Notes: generated by a model from the letters alone, not told the origin. A stretch of DNA of 64,000 nt from Thiocystis violascens DSM 198 (GCF_000227745.2 NC_018012.1:1115478-1179477), one strand, 5' to 3'; positions 51,913 to 62,705 are shown, numbered from the stretch's first letter. Numbers and translations: made by a program.

Positions 51913-51918
51913 ATTATA
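51913..51918 (-). promoter_or_regulatory. TATAAT hexamer at the end of the solitary repeat
   Basis: A consensus -10 hexamer forms the last six bases of the second repeat, directly followed by AT-rich DNA (TAATTAATTTAA) and the cse2 start 33 bases on. No good -35 is found 16-18 bases upstream, where the GC-rich repeat stem lies, so promoter activity is uncertain. Confidence 0.4.
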
Positions 51919-52001
51919 TCCCCGCGAGCGCGGGGGAAACTGGAGCAGATCATCGACCACGGTGAAGTAGTCAGGTCTATCCCAGCTGGGGCAGGGGAAA
52001 G
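51913..52001 (-). CRISPR. Solitary repeat-spacer-repeat unit inside the cas operon
   Basis: In transcription order: a degenerate repeat (51974-52001, 20 of 28 bases as in the main array), a spacer of exactly 33 bases (51941-51973), and a second repeat (51913-51940, 23 of 28; its stem is perfect, its last four bases differ). The 28-33-28 geometry is exactly type I-E. The spacer, read in frame, gives DYFTVVDDL, the same residues as local cas7 (50531-50563), and within those codons differs at third positions (spacer bases 7, 10, 13, 16, 19, 22) plus the first base of the Leu codon. The second repeat ends in TATAAT. It is separated from the array by the cas genes. Confidence 0.85.
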
Positions 52002-52220
52002 TAAATGGCCAGACCAAGACGCTGCTCCACCTCGGCCCAGGGCGTTGTCGTTTCGTCGCCGGCATCGAGCAAACGGCAGACCTCCTCGGCAATTTGCGTA
52101 TCATGCAAATCGTCCAGATAGGCAGAAACAGCGGCGTCCAACAGATCTTGCGCCCGGGCGTCCCAGCGCCTGCGCGGTGGCGCTCAACTGATGTTCGAGA
52201 GTCGGATTGAGTGAGAGCAT
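51977..52220 (-). pseudogene. Ribbon-helix-helix (RelB/CopG-type) antitoxin relic
   Basis: From the ATG at 52220 (AGGA ribosome site 8 bases before) the frame reads MLSLNPTLEHQLSATAQALG. After a frameshift near 52165 it continues AQDLLDAAVSAYLDDLHDTQ, IAEEVCRLLDAGDETTTPW and AEVEQRLGL. This is the ordinary layout of RHH antitoxins of RelE/ParE toxins. No toxin gene follows; instead the frame runs into the first repeat of the solitary CRISPR unit and stops there. It starts 26 bases after cas8e and is on the operon strand. The frameshift argues for a dead gene. Confidence 0.75.
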
Positions 52221-52245
52221 GGTCGAGATCCTGAGAGTCACATGA

Positions 52246-53925
52246 TCATTGAAGAGTGAGTTCGAGTTGGGCCGGGATGGGGTTGTGCGATATTTGGTCT
52301 GTTGGCGATGGGCTTGCATGTCGCTGGTCTTTTCCCTGGTCTTCGTAATATTGCGCCAGTGTCGGCAAGACATGATGACTGCGTAATCCAGTTTTCTTAC
52401 TCCACAAGTAATTCATAGCCGCAGCACGCGCACGATAACGCTGCTCGCCGCAGCGCGGCCCGGCCTTGAAGGCGCTACGTAGAATGTCTTCAGCGCGCTT
52501 AGCCATGTCCCGATACCAAGATAAACGCACCGCATCGGGATCAGCAGCGTCGATTTGCTCATTCAATCCGAGCGGACCATCGAAGAAACGCTCGTCTTCG
52601 TATTGCTCGAACGGTTTGGAAAATGCTCTTGCTTTTTGACTGATAGTCTTTGAAAAATCACCCGATTTCTTTCTGCTTTTGCCATTATCAAAAAGCACCT
52701 TCAGAGAAAAAACAAGCAGATCATAAACTTTTCCGATGTCAGAAACACGCCCTTCAGCAATTGCCGCAAACTCGTCGGTTTTGCGCGTCATCAATCTGCG
52801 CATTCCTGGAGAAACGAGAATGCGCCTCTCATGATATCCGTCCGTGCTGCTATTGCTTCCCGCAATCGCCCTGGCGATGATTGTCAAACCAACCTTCGGA
52901 TCCTCAGAGATAAAAGACTGTGCGGGCGGTTTTTGGTACTTTTTCCCGTTCAGCAACTCAACCATCCGCTCATAGCTAAATCCGTTTATTGAGATTCCTA
53001 GCGATTCTCTTTTCGCGCTTTCCTTGATTGGCGTCCAAAGGTCACCCGTGTTCCCTTTACGGTCGTCAGTTTCTTGTTTCGCAATCCTTTTCGTTGCGCT
53101 TCCTATTCGCCTTGCACGAATGTGGTTATTTGTTTCTATCAGGCGAATGCGGCGACTAATTTCAATAAAAAAAGGATCGAGGGCAGCAAATGATTTTCCG
53201 CTGTTGCCGTCCCAAGGATCTAACCAAAGGAGACAGATGCCACCAGTTTCAGCGTATGGGAACTGGGTCTGGTCCACGAGTCGCGCCCGTTCGGCTAAAG
53301 CAATGTGTAGATCGCGTAGCCAGCGCCGACCTGGACCACCCGGGGGTTCGATGCCAATTCCTGGACGACTCGAAAAACCGCCATTCATACGACAAACCCC
53401 ATAATTTTTTTGGCCATTTTGGGGAGAGGCCGTCTGTAAATTAATCAGTGCAAAAATCCAATCATCCGCAGCGGCCCGTGTTATGCGCTGTCGCTTGAGA
53501 TCGTGATTCCTTGCCGTGACCAAAATATCCAGGCTATCGGGAGTCGGTTTGTCGTCTTCCCAATCATCGATGGTTCCTTCGGGTACGGGCGCTTGCAAAA
53601 ATGCCGGCCGATCAGGCATTGCAATCAGACACCACGCAGCTCCGTCGGGATGGTCTGGCGTTAGGGCCAGCAGCCCCGCTTTCCACGCGGACTCGTCCGA
53701 GAATGGATCGGTGCGCCCCGCTTGATGTATCGCCATTGCGGCCAGTTGCACCAGAAAGGCATGCCAAGGATGGCGTTGATGTGGACGTAGCGCGGGGAAG
53801 TCGCGGATACGATCCTCGGCCAAGGCAACGAACAAGGCAGGCAGGCTATAACCGACCCGCTGTCGATCAGAAAAGCACCGGGCGCCGATCAGCGATTCAT
53901 CCAGCAAGGAGTAACGTAACGTCAT
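52246..53925 (-). CDS. cas8e: Cascade large subunit Cas8e (Cse1, CasA)
   Basis: 559 residues. Cse1-type segments are LLDESLIGARCFSDRQRVGY, the zinc-less PGRRWLRDLHIAL region and WLDPWDGNSGKSFAALDPFF. Cas8e reads the PAM and recruits Cas3. A stretch (52640-53150) is more AT-rich than the rest, hinting at a mosaic origin. It follows cas3 by 15 bases. The downstream gap to cse2 is the only break in the operon. Confidence 0.93.
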   Translation of the reverse strand: MTLRYSLLDESLIGARCFSDRQRVGYSLPALFVALAEDRIRDFPALRPHQRHPWHAFLVQLAAMAIHQAGRTDPFSDESAWKAGLLALTPDHPDGAAWCLIAMPDRPAFLQAPVPEGTIDDWEDDKPTPDSLDILVTARNHDLKRQRITRAAADDWIFALINLQTASPQNGQKNYGVCRMNGGFSSRPGIGIEPPGGPGRRWLRDLHIALAERARLVDQTQFPYAETGGICLLWLDPWDGNSGKSFAALDPFFIEISRRIRLIETNNHIRARRIGSATKRIAKQETDDRKGNTGDLWTPIKESAKRESLGISINGFSYERMVELLNGKKYQKPPAQSFISEDPKVGLTIIARAIAGSNSSTDGYHERRILVSPGMRRLMTRKTDEFAAIAEGRVSDIGKVYDLLVFSLKVLFDNGKSRKKSGDFSKTISQKARAFSKPFEQYEDERFFDGPLGLNEQIDAADPDAVRLSWYRDMAKRAEDILRSAFKAGPRCGEQRYRARAAAMNYLWSKKTGLRSHHVLPTLAQYYEDQGKDQRHASPSPTDQISHNPIPAQLELTLQ

Positions 53926-53940
53926 GGCGATGCCTCGCAG

Positions 53941-56574
53941 TTATGGCTCGATTTTTTCCAATCCAAGACGACTGTAACGAAAATGCGCGGGGCCAAGTGA
54001 AAACAGTAATTCCCCGTTGTCGTTGGTAAGGATGATTGGTTGGGTATCCCCAGCGACCTCGTCGGAAATCAGAAAATGGCGGATTGGCAGATGCGTGAAC
54101 GACGAACCAAAAGGACCGATCGGCGCGGAATCGAAGATTAGGAGACGATCGCGGGCACCAAGGCGGGTGGCGATGTCGAACTCTTTTTCGTTCGGAAACG
54201 GCTGCTGTTTATCAAACGCCTTATCGATTTCCAAACCGCTTTGATAGCCGATGGTGCGCTTGGCGCTGGCGCGCCCATCAAAACGCTCACCAAGACGTGC
54301 CCAATCTTCGCCGAGCCTCTCCATTGCCGCTAAATGATCGGTATGAGTCGCGGACTCGACCAAGATGCGATTGTCGGCGGGGATCGTGATGCTTGGCCGC
54401 TCAAGGATCAGGCGGCGCGTGGCCTCGACGTTGCGCAAGTCCGGGTAGATGCCATCGCCATCGCGAAATGGTCCCAAGCCATGGCGCGAGTTTTTCAGCA
54501 GCGGCGAAAGGTCGTGATTCGTAGGCGTCAGAATCCAGGCTTGGGGCGAGCGATACGCCAGGGGGCGTTGCGCTGGCGGATGGCGATGCAGACGCCCGAT
54601 CCGCTGCAACAGCACGTCCATCGGGCAGAGATCGGTGATGAGCAGATCCGCATCCAGGTCCAGGCTCTGTTCCAGCGTCTGGGTGCCGATCACGATCCGC
54701 GGGCCTGACGGGCGATTCTTCTTGCCGAGTTGCGCCTGGATCGCTGCGTCCAGCAAAGGGCGATCTTCGCGGCTGAAACGGCTGTGGTGCAGCGTTCTGG
54801 CCCCATTCACTTCGAACAGCAGGTCGGGAGCGAGTTTTTCGATTGCCTGGAAGACAGCAATCGCTGCGGGGACGGTGTTACGCACGATGAGCACCTTGGC
54901 GCCGGCCGAAGCGGCATCGATCGCCAGCCCGGCGATGGCCCCGGGATCGTCGATGAGGTCGCGCAGGGACCAGGTTACCGATTTGGGGCGAATGGTCGAG
55001 GCGATGGCGCGCATGGCGAGCCGGTCGGATAGCGCGGGATAAGGGGCGTCGCAGGCTGCTTGAAAGGCCGGAGGCGCCGACCTGGAACCTTGGCCCACAG
55101 CGAGGTAGCGCGCTCTCGCGCTGGAACCGAGGGTGGCGGACAGCAGCAGTGCATGGCCACCGCACCCCAGGTGCGCCTGAAGCAGTCGCTCCAGGAGGAC
55201 CGTCATGTAGGGGTCGGAGGCGTGGACTTCGTCTACGACCAGCAGGCTTCGCGCCAGAAGAGCGTGGCGCAGGTGAGCATGACGCACCCGCAGGGCGCCT
55301 AACAGTGCCTGATCGATGGTGCCAACGGCGATCGGAGCGGCGAGAAATCGCTTGGGCGATTCGGCCGCCCAACGGCGGTGGGCTTCCTCGTCCGCTGGAT
55401 CATCCGGCCACTGCACCTTGAAGTCCGGGAGTGCTTTGGGTTCATGCCCATCGGCGGCGGCATATCCTGGTAGCGCACGCACCACGATCGGTCGATTGGT
55501 CGACCAGAGGTTGTTAACTGCCTTGCAGATCCGCTCATAAACCTGACTGGCGGAAACACGAGTCGGAAGCGCGAAATAGAGACTATCGACCTCGCCGCGC
55601 TCGAAGAGATGCACGAAACGCCAAAGCGCAGCTTCGGTCTTACCGCTGCCCGTCTCCGACTCCAGGACCATCAGTGGACCAAGGTCCACGGCATCCATCG
55701 CCGTCTGGATAGGATAGGGCGAATTGTCGTCGAAGACCTGAGCGAAGCTCGGTGAAAGCGCCTCCAGTACCCTGCGCGAGTCGGCGGCATCCAGGCCCAG
55801 AGACATGACCGCGCGATCCGCATAATCGACAGAGGTCCATGCGCGATCTTCGCCGACAGCCGAAAACGGGAAGAACTCCGTATCCGAGCCGAGCCAGTCA
55901 GCCAGTTGCACCAAGCCGGCAAAGAGATGATCGAGCGCTGACGCTTCCGGAAGCGATATGCCGCCGGGCGTGAAAGCCTCTGGGTACAGTGCGCGGGCCT
56001 GTCGCCCAATCTCGACGAGCACGGAAGCGGGATCGTAGACAACGTTGCCATGCGCGTCGATGACGGGCTTCCAAATCGAACGCGGCCAATCGCCGGGAGG
56101 ACGCTCAGACACTGGGCGCCCATGATGGCTGATGCTGGCTCGAAACAGCGGAAAAACCGCCTCGCCCCAGGTATCGATTTCCGCAACGGGTAAGCAATCG
56201 ATCAGTGGTTCGAGAAATGCCTCGTCCCGTAAAAGGTCCAGCGCCTCGACGCTATGTCCATGCCGATGCCCGGCGCAGTCCGGCCAGCCTGTTGGTGCTT
56301 GTCCCCCAGGCCAACGCTTCGCCTGGAATCCGCTGTTCGCCTTGCCGAGATCGTGTAAAAAGACGAGTACTGCAAGGCGTGCGATGTCGTTCGCCGTGAG
56401 CGCCCGGCCGGCACTCTGTTCCATGGCTCGACGTATGGAGCGACAACGGCACAAACGTACAAAACAGGCGGCGACATCGATGAGATGGTCGATGAGCGAA
56501 TGCCACGCTATGACGGTTTCGCTTTGATCTCGCTCAAGTTTCCCGAACGCATCGCATTGGTTGAACGCCTTCAT
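53941..56574 (-). CDS. cas3: CRISPR-associated nuclease-helicase Cas3
   Basis: 877 residues, first gene of the operon. The N-terminal HD nuclease has AWHSLIDHLIDVAACF and LAVLVFLHDLGKANSGFQ. The helicase shows Walker A ESETGSGKTEAALW, the DExH box VVDEVHASDPYM, and motif VI QSLDLDADLLITDL followed by LLQRIGRLHRH. It unwinds and degrades DNA marked by Cascade. The start MKAFNQCDAFGKLERDQSET is normal for I-E Cas3. Its promoter should lie in 56575-56700. Confidence 0.96.
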   Translation of the reverse strand: MKAFNQCDAFGKLERDQSETVIAWHSLIDHLIDVAACFVRLCRCRSIRRAMEQSAGRALTANDIARLAVLVFLHDLGKANSGFQAKRWPGGQAPTGWPDCAGHRHGHSVEALDLLRDEAFLEPLIDCLPVAEIDTWGEAVFPLFRASISHHGRPVSERPPGDWPRSIWKPVIDAHGNVVYDPASVLVEIGRQARALYPEAFTPGGISLPEASALDHLFAGLVQLADWLGSDTEFFPFSAVGEDRAWTSVDYADRAVMSLGLDAADSRRVLEALSPSFAQVFDDNSPYPIQTAMDAVDLGPLMVLESETGSGKTEAALWRFVHLFERGEVDSLYFALPTRVSASQVYERICKAVNNLWSTNRPIVVRALPGYAAADGHEPKALPDFKVQWPDDPADEEAHRRWAAESPKRFLAAPIAVGTIDQALLGALRVRHAHLRHALLARSLLVVDEVHASDPYMTVLLERLLQAHLGCGGHALLLSATLGSSARARYLAVGQGSRSAPPAFQAACDAPYPALSDRLAMRAIASTIRPKSVTWSLRDLIDDPGAIAGLAIDAASAGAKVLIVRNTVPAAIAVFQAIEKLAPDLLFEVNGARTLHHSRFSREDRPLLDAAIQAQLGKKNRPSGPRIVIGTQTLEQSLDLDADLLITDLCPMDVLLQRIGRLHRHPPAQRPLAYRSPQAWILTPTNHDLSPLLKNSRHGLGPFRDGDGIYPDLRNVEATRRLILERPSITIPADNRILVESATHTDHLAAMERLGEDWARLGERFDGRASAKRTIGYQSGLEIDKAFDKQQPFPNEKEFDIATRLGARDRLLIFDSAPIGPFGSSFTHLPIRHFLISDEVAGDTQPIILTNDNGELLFSLGPAHFRYSRLGLEKIEP

Positions 56575-56654
56575 TCAGTCCCTCGACGATCATCCAAACA
56601 GCGACGGATAGATCACCGCCAGTTGATCCGTGTAACTATGTTGCCAGCAATTTA

Positions 56655-56677
56655 GAGAATATCACTCTTGAGAATAT
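56655..56677. promoter_or_regulatory. Direct repeat upstream of cas3
   Basis: GAGAATAT occurs at 56655-56662 and again at 56670-56677 (15-base period) in an AT-rich patch 80-100 bases before the cas3 start. Repeats of this kind in a promoter region often bind a regulator, but no regulator gene is nearby and no clear -10/-35 pair was fixed. Confidence 0.35.
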
Positions 56678-56700
56678 TCCCGCACGTTATGTTGCTACAC

Positions 56701-56835
56701 CTAGACCGTAAACTTGACCCCAAGCACTTTCCCAATATGAGCCTGGAACCAGAGGCGCTCCACAGCGACGGCATTGAGCATGGCGTTGTTTTCCCTCATC
56801 ATCACGTGGATCAGCTCCAGGGAAACAGACCCCAT
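56701..56835 (-). CDS. Possible 44-residue small protein or gene remnant
   Basis: A frame MGSVSLELIHVMMRENNAML, then NAVAVERLWFQAHIGKVLGV and KFTV, ends at 56701. The composition is protein-like and helical, but no good ribosome site precedes the ATG. It may be the surviving end of a longer gene displaced by the cas locus. It is not recognised. Confidence 0.35.
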   Translation of the reverse strand: MGSVSLELIHVMMRENNAMLNAVAVERLWFQAHIGKVLGVKFTV

Positions 56836-56847
56836 GGGTGAGACCGC

Positions 56848-57315
56848 ATGTGCTACGCGCTGCTGAAGACGCTCCACCTCCTCGGTGTCGTGCTGCTGGT
56901 CGGCAACGTCATCGTGACTCTGGTCTGGAAGCTGGCCGCCGACCGCAACGGCGACCCGCGCGTGGTCGCCTTCGGCCAGCGGCTGGTGACGCTGACGGAC
57001 TGGTGGTTCACGGCCGGCGGGGTCGTGCTGATCATCCTCGGCGGCTATGGGGCGGCCCTGGTCGCGGGGCTCGACCTCTTGGCGGTGCGCTGGCTGTTCT
57101 GGGGGCAGGTGCTCTTTGGGCTCTCGGGCCTGCTCTGGGTCGGGATCCTGATCCCGGCGCAGATCCGTCAGGCGCGCCAGGCGCGGGCCTTCGCGACGAC
57201 CGGCGCGATCCCGACGGGCTACTGGCGCGACGCGCGGCGCTGGACTTGGTGGGGAATTCTAGCCATCGTGCCGCTGCTGGGCGCGCTCTGGCTGATGATC
57301 TCGAAACCGACCTAG
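56848..57315 (+). CDS. DUF2269 family integral membrane protein
   Basis: 155 residues, four transmembrane helices. MCYALLKTLHLLGVVLLVGN, WWFTAGGVVLIILGGYGAAL, a central QVLFGLSGLLWVGILIPAQI and a final WWGILAIVPLLGALWLMISKP follow the DUF2269 plan, a family with unknown function. It lies just beyond the cas3 promoter region and marks the right border of the CRISPR-cas locus. Confidence 0.88.
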   Translation: MCYALLKTLHLLGVVLLVGNVIVTLVWKLAADRNGDPRVVAFGQRLVTLTDWWFTAGGVVLIILGGYGAALVAGLDLLAVRWLFWGQVLFGLSGLLWVGILIPAQIRQARQARAFATTGAIPTGYWRDARRWTWWGILAIVPLLGALWLMISKPT

Positions 57316-57452
57316 ACAACGGCGGCGCGTCAGATTGCCGGCCCTGGTCAAACCTTGCTCGATTTCGCCCCGCGGCGAGTGGCGGCGGGGCGTGCCGGGC
57401 GTAGATCACGGCTTATCCACAGGAATGACCACAGAAATTGGGGGTAACTCAC

Positions 57453-57887
57453 ATGCGCCTGACGCTGCTCGTCATATTCCTGTTTAGTTGGGAGATCGGC
57501 ATGGCCGATGCGCCGGGCGCGGTCTCCGCACCGCCTTATCGGGTCTGGCCCATCGGCTGGGTGCGCCAGGACGGAAAGCGGACTCGCATCGAGATCGAAC
57601 CGCGCTACCAACCAGCCATGCTGGGACTCGAAGCGGGGGCGCGGATCTGGGTGCTCTACTGGTTCGATCACCACGACACCCCTGAGCAACGCGCCATCCT
57701 CCAAGTCCATCCGCACGGGGATCCGACGAATCCGCTACGTGGGGTCTTCGCGACCCGTGCCCCGGTGCGACCCAACCTGATCGCGCTCAGTCGCTGTCGG
57801 GTATTGGCGGTGCACGGGACGGTGATCGAGATCGACGGGATCGATGCCTTTGCCGGAACGCCGGTGCTGGACATCAAGCCCGGCTGA
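57453..57887 (+). CDS. Exported TsaA/TrmO-like domain protein
   Basis: 144 residues from the ATG at 57453, with GGGG upstream. Residues about 1-28 (MRLTLLVIFLFSWEIGMADA) look like a signal peptide. The rest is a TsaA/UPF0066 beta-barrel: PIGWVRQDGKRTRIEIEPRY, GARIWVLYWFDHHD, HPHGDPTNPLRGVFATRAPV, RPNLIALSRCRVL, GIDAFAGTPVLDIKP. TrmO methylates tRNA N6-threonylcarbamoyladenosine in the cytoplasm, so an exported version cannot do that. The chain stops right after VLDIKP, the family's usual final motif. The function outside the cytoplasm is unknown. Confidence 0.8.
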   Translation: MRLTLLVIFLFSWEIGMADAPGAVSAPPYRVWPIGWVRQDGKRTRIEIEPRYQPAMLGLEAGARIWVLYWFDHHDTPEQRAILQVHPHGDPTNPLRGVFATRAPVRPNLIALSRCRVLAVHGTVIEIDGIDAFAGTPVLDIKPG

Positions 57888-58251
57888 CGACGTGCCGTGA
57901 ACTTTCTGTCGAGGATGCGCCGCGCCTGCTGGACCCACTTCTCGCCAGCTTCGCCCGGCGGCGGCGGGGCGTCGCGGGCGCTCAAGACCCCACATCGCGA
58001 CGCGCCGGTGCTCTCTCTGCCCGCACTGCCGGACGTTCTTCGAGCATGGTGAGATCGACGGGGGTGGCCGTGGAAATGACTCGGGCATCCTGATCAGGCG
58101 GCTCTCCTGGCCGACTTGGTCGATTCATCGAAGCCTGCGCTCCATCGGCACGCTGCTGGTGGCGCTGGGCGTGTTCCTTCGCAACAATCGCTTCGGTAGG
58201 GCCAACCGCACGACGGCTTGAAGGGGCGGCTCAGACCGGCGGGGACGCGCG
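57888..58251. other. Unassigned stretch with a decayed coding-like segment
   Basis: 364 bases. One + frame in the middle reads CSLCPHCRTFFEHGEI and later IHRSLRSIGTLLVALGVFLR, which looks like a short Cys-rich segment plus a hydrophobic helix, but it has no convincing start and no family. It may be the end of a small membrane gene or a remnant. Confidence 0.3.
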
Positions 58252-58419
58252 ATGACACGCTTGATGCTGCTGACGTTCGCATCGCTGATTTCGATGCAGG
58301 TGGATGCTTCGATGCAGGTGGATGCGCGTTCGTCGAACGACGAACCGAAAGGCCGCGACAAAGACCGCCGCGACAAGATCATCCTTCCCTTGATCCCCTG
58401 GGACGACTGCGCCGGATGA
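58252..58419 (+). CDS. Small secreted protein with an internal 6-residue duplication
   Basis: 55 residues from the ATG at 58252 (GGGGA about 6 bases before). A short signal peptide (MTRLMLLTFASLISMQVDAS) is followed by a charged segment DEPKGRDKDRRDK and a hydrophobic end LPLIPWDDCAG. The DNA repeat TCGATGCAGGTGGATGC (two copies at about 58295-58328) encodes SMQVDA twice. The family is unknown. Confidence 0.45.
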   Translation: MTRLMLLTFASLISMQVDASMQVDARSSNDEPKGRDKDRRDKIILPLIPWDDCAG

Positions 58420-58488
58420 CGGTGCTCCAGCGGTCATGATCAAGGATGGGAAAATCGACGATCTGATTCCGGGGTTGGCTTCTCCACA

Positions 58489-58514
58489 GCCGGCTACAAG
58501 CCGGCGCTCCCAGG
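58489..58514. repeat. Dispersed REP-like unit
   Basis: GCCGGCTACAAGCCGGCGCT followed by CCCAGG; 23 of these bases match the unit at 33658-33680 exactly. It lies between the small secreted protein and the sufT end, 96 bases before the sufT stop, and is one more copy of the dispersed palindrome described there. Confidence 0.75.
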
Positions 58515-58609
58515 ACCGCTTCAGGAGATTGCCGGTCGCAACCGGCCAAATTTGGAATTGCTGGCGATCGGATCGCGCGGATGGTCGGGATGCGTATGCG
58601 CGAAGCGGC

Positions 58610-59014
58610 TCACATCAACCCAAGCTGCAACCTCGCCTCGTCGCTCATGTTTTCCTGGCCCCAGGGCGGATCCCAGACCAGTTCGACCCGGACTTCTCCG
58701 ACCCCATCGACTCTGGAGACCGCGTCCTTGACCATGATCGGCATCATGCCGGCGACCGGACAGGCCGGGGCGGTCAATGTCATGTCGATGGCTACGTCGC
58801 CGTTGGGAGCGATGTCGACACTGTAGATCAGGCCCAGGTCATAGATGTTGACCGGAATCTCCGGGTCATGGACACCGCGCAGCGCGGCGATAATGGGCTC
58901 GCGCAGTTCTTCCGCCTCCATGCGTTCGACGGCGACATCGCGATCCAGTACCGCCGTGTCTCCCTGTTCCTCGTCATGCTTGCCGAAACCAGCGAAGCGG
59001 GCCAGTCTGTTCAT
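58610..59014 (-). CDS. sufT: SufT/MIP18-family iron-sulfur assembly protein
   Basis: 134 residues. The DUF59 core has IIAALRGVHDPEIPVNIYDLG, VAIDMTLTAPACPVAGMMP with the conserved Cys, and a VELVWDPPWGQENMSDEAR ending typical of SufT. The first ~35 residues are variable. SufT supports Fe-S maturation when demand is high. It is the last gene of the suf run, 77 bases after sufD. Confidence 0.92.
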   Translation of the reverse strand: MNRLARFAGFGKHDEEQGDTAVLDRDVAVERMEAEELREPIIAALRGVHDPEIPVNIYDLGLIYSVDIAPNGDVAIDMTLTAPACPVAGMMPIMVKDAVSRVDGVGEVRVELVWDPPWGQENMSDEARLQLGLM

Positions 59015-59091
59015 AGCGACCTCTCGACAACCTTCATGGCCGACCGTTAATCCAAGTTCATATTCGATCCAAGTTCACCGTCGACCCGAGA

Positions 59092-60413
59092 TCAATTCAA
59101 GGGAGCGGATTCCAATCGCTGACCGACCCGCTCCGAGACATGCTCGCGCAGCGCCTCCGCGCTCAGGGTCTGGATGATCTCGCCGGCAAATCCCAGACAG
59201 AGCATGCGCCGGGCCAGGGGCGCCGAAATCCCACGCGAGCGCAGATAAAACAGCATCTCCGGTTCGATCCGCCCGACCGTGGTGCCGTGGCTGCATTTGA
59301 CATCGTCGGCGTTGATCTCCAGCCGCGGCTTGGTATCGACCTCGGCGCTCTCGGAGAGCATCAGGTTGCGGTTGGACATGGCCGCGTCCGACTTCTGGGC
59401 GTCCCTGGCGACCGAGACGAGCCCGTCGAACACCGCGCGCCCCTTGCCATAGAGGATGCCCTTGAAGTTCTCCCGGCTGGTGCAGCGGGGGACCGAGTGG
59501 GCGACGTCGAGATGATAATCCATGAGCTGCCGGTCGCCAGCCAGATAGAGACCCTGGAGATCGCATTCGGCCTGCTCGCCGCAAAAGCGCGTGACCAGTT
59601 CGGTCCGCGCCCAACGCGCACCCAGACCGATGTTCACGCCCCGATAGCGACTGTTGGCATCCTGACCGAGATAGAGCCCGGTGAGATGGAAGGCATTGGC
59701 GCTCTCCATCTGGATCCGGTCATGCTGGAGCACGGCATCGCGGCCGAGCGAGATTTCCAGCACGGAATTGGTGCAATAAAGCGACTCGCCGAGGCTCACG
59801 TAGCGTTCGATCAGGGTCGCCTGAGCGCCGTCGCCGAGCACGATCAGATGACGCGGCTGGGCGACCCGCGGCTCGTCCAGCCCGACCGACAGATGAATCA
59901 GCTCGATGGGCCGTTCCAGCATGACCGCGCGGTCGAACAGGGCGACGAAACCGTCGTCGAGTCCCGCCGTGTTGAGCGCCAGGAATAGCGGCTGCCGCGC
60001 GTCCGCGATCCGATTGAGATGATCGCGCAAAGCATCGGGGTCCGCGTCGAGCAGGGCGCGCAGACCGCCGAGTCGAACCCCTTTGGGGAGATCGCCGAGT
60101 ACGGAGAGTTCGGGGGCATAACGACCGTTGACCAGAACGACGCGATGGCTGTCGAGACCCGGAATCAGGATCTCTTCCAGATCGTCCGGCTGCAGCGCGG
60201 TGATCGCCTCGTCGACCTGCGCGAAACCCTGTTCCAGCAGCCCTTTCAGGCTGGTGTAGCGCCAGTCCTCCGTCTTGGACGTGGGCACGCCCTGCTCGCG
60301 GACCCGCTCCCGGGCAACCCGGCGCTGGTCGTCCAGCCAGTCAAGTCCGGCGCCGGCGAGACGCCCCGGTGGCGCGGCCAGCCAGCGCTCGAAGCCGTTG
60401 GAGATGACGTCAT

Positions 60414-60417
<4 letters not shown>
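59092..60417 (-). CDS. sufD: Fe-S cluster assembly protein SufD
   Basis: 441 residues. The beta-helix family is recognised from GVPTSKTEDWRYTSL, NGRYAPELS, and the C-terminal CSHGTTVGRIEPEMLFYLRS and RGISAPLARRMLCLGFAGEI. SufD forms the SufBC2D scaffold, which builds clusters from SufS-derived sulfur. It overlaps sufC by 4 bases (ATGA). No SufS, SufE or SufU gene is in the window. Confidence 0.96.
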
Positions 60418-61169
<752 letters not shown>

Positions 61170-61218
61170 GACGCGCTCCAAATTAAATCCGGGTTGGCAG
61201 TGTTGGAATGCTTGAACT

Positions 61219-62664
<1,446 letters not shown>

Positions 62665-62705
62665 CGCTACTGGCTCCATTTTCTTGAGCTTATTACTTGG
62701 TTTTT

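Noticed and set aside
51910..52104. A 64-codon frame containing DYFTVVDDL as a possible cas7 fragment
   Set aside because: Only the 33-base spacer gives cas7-like residues; the rest of that frame is out of phase with the antitoxin relic and includes the repeats, so it is not a cas7 pseudogene.
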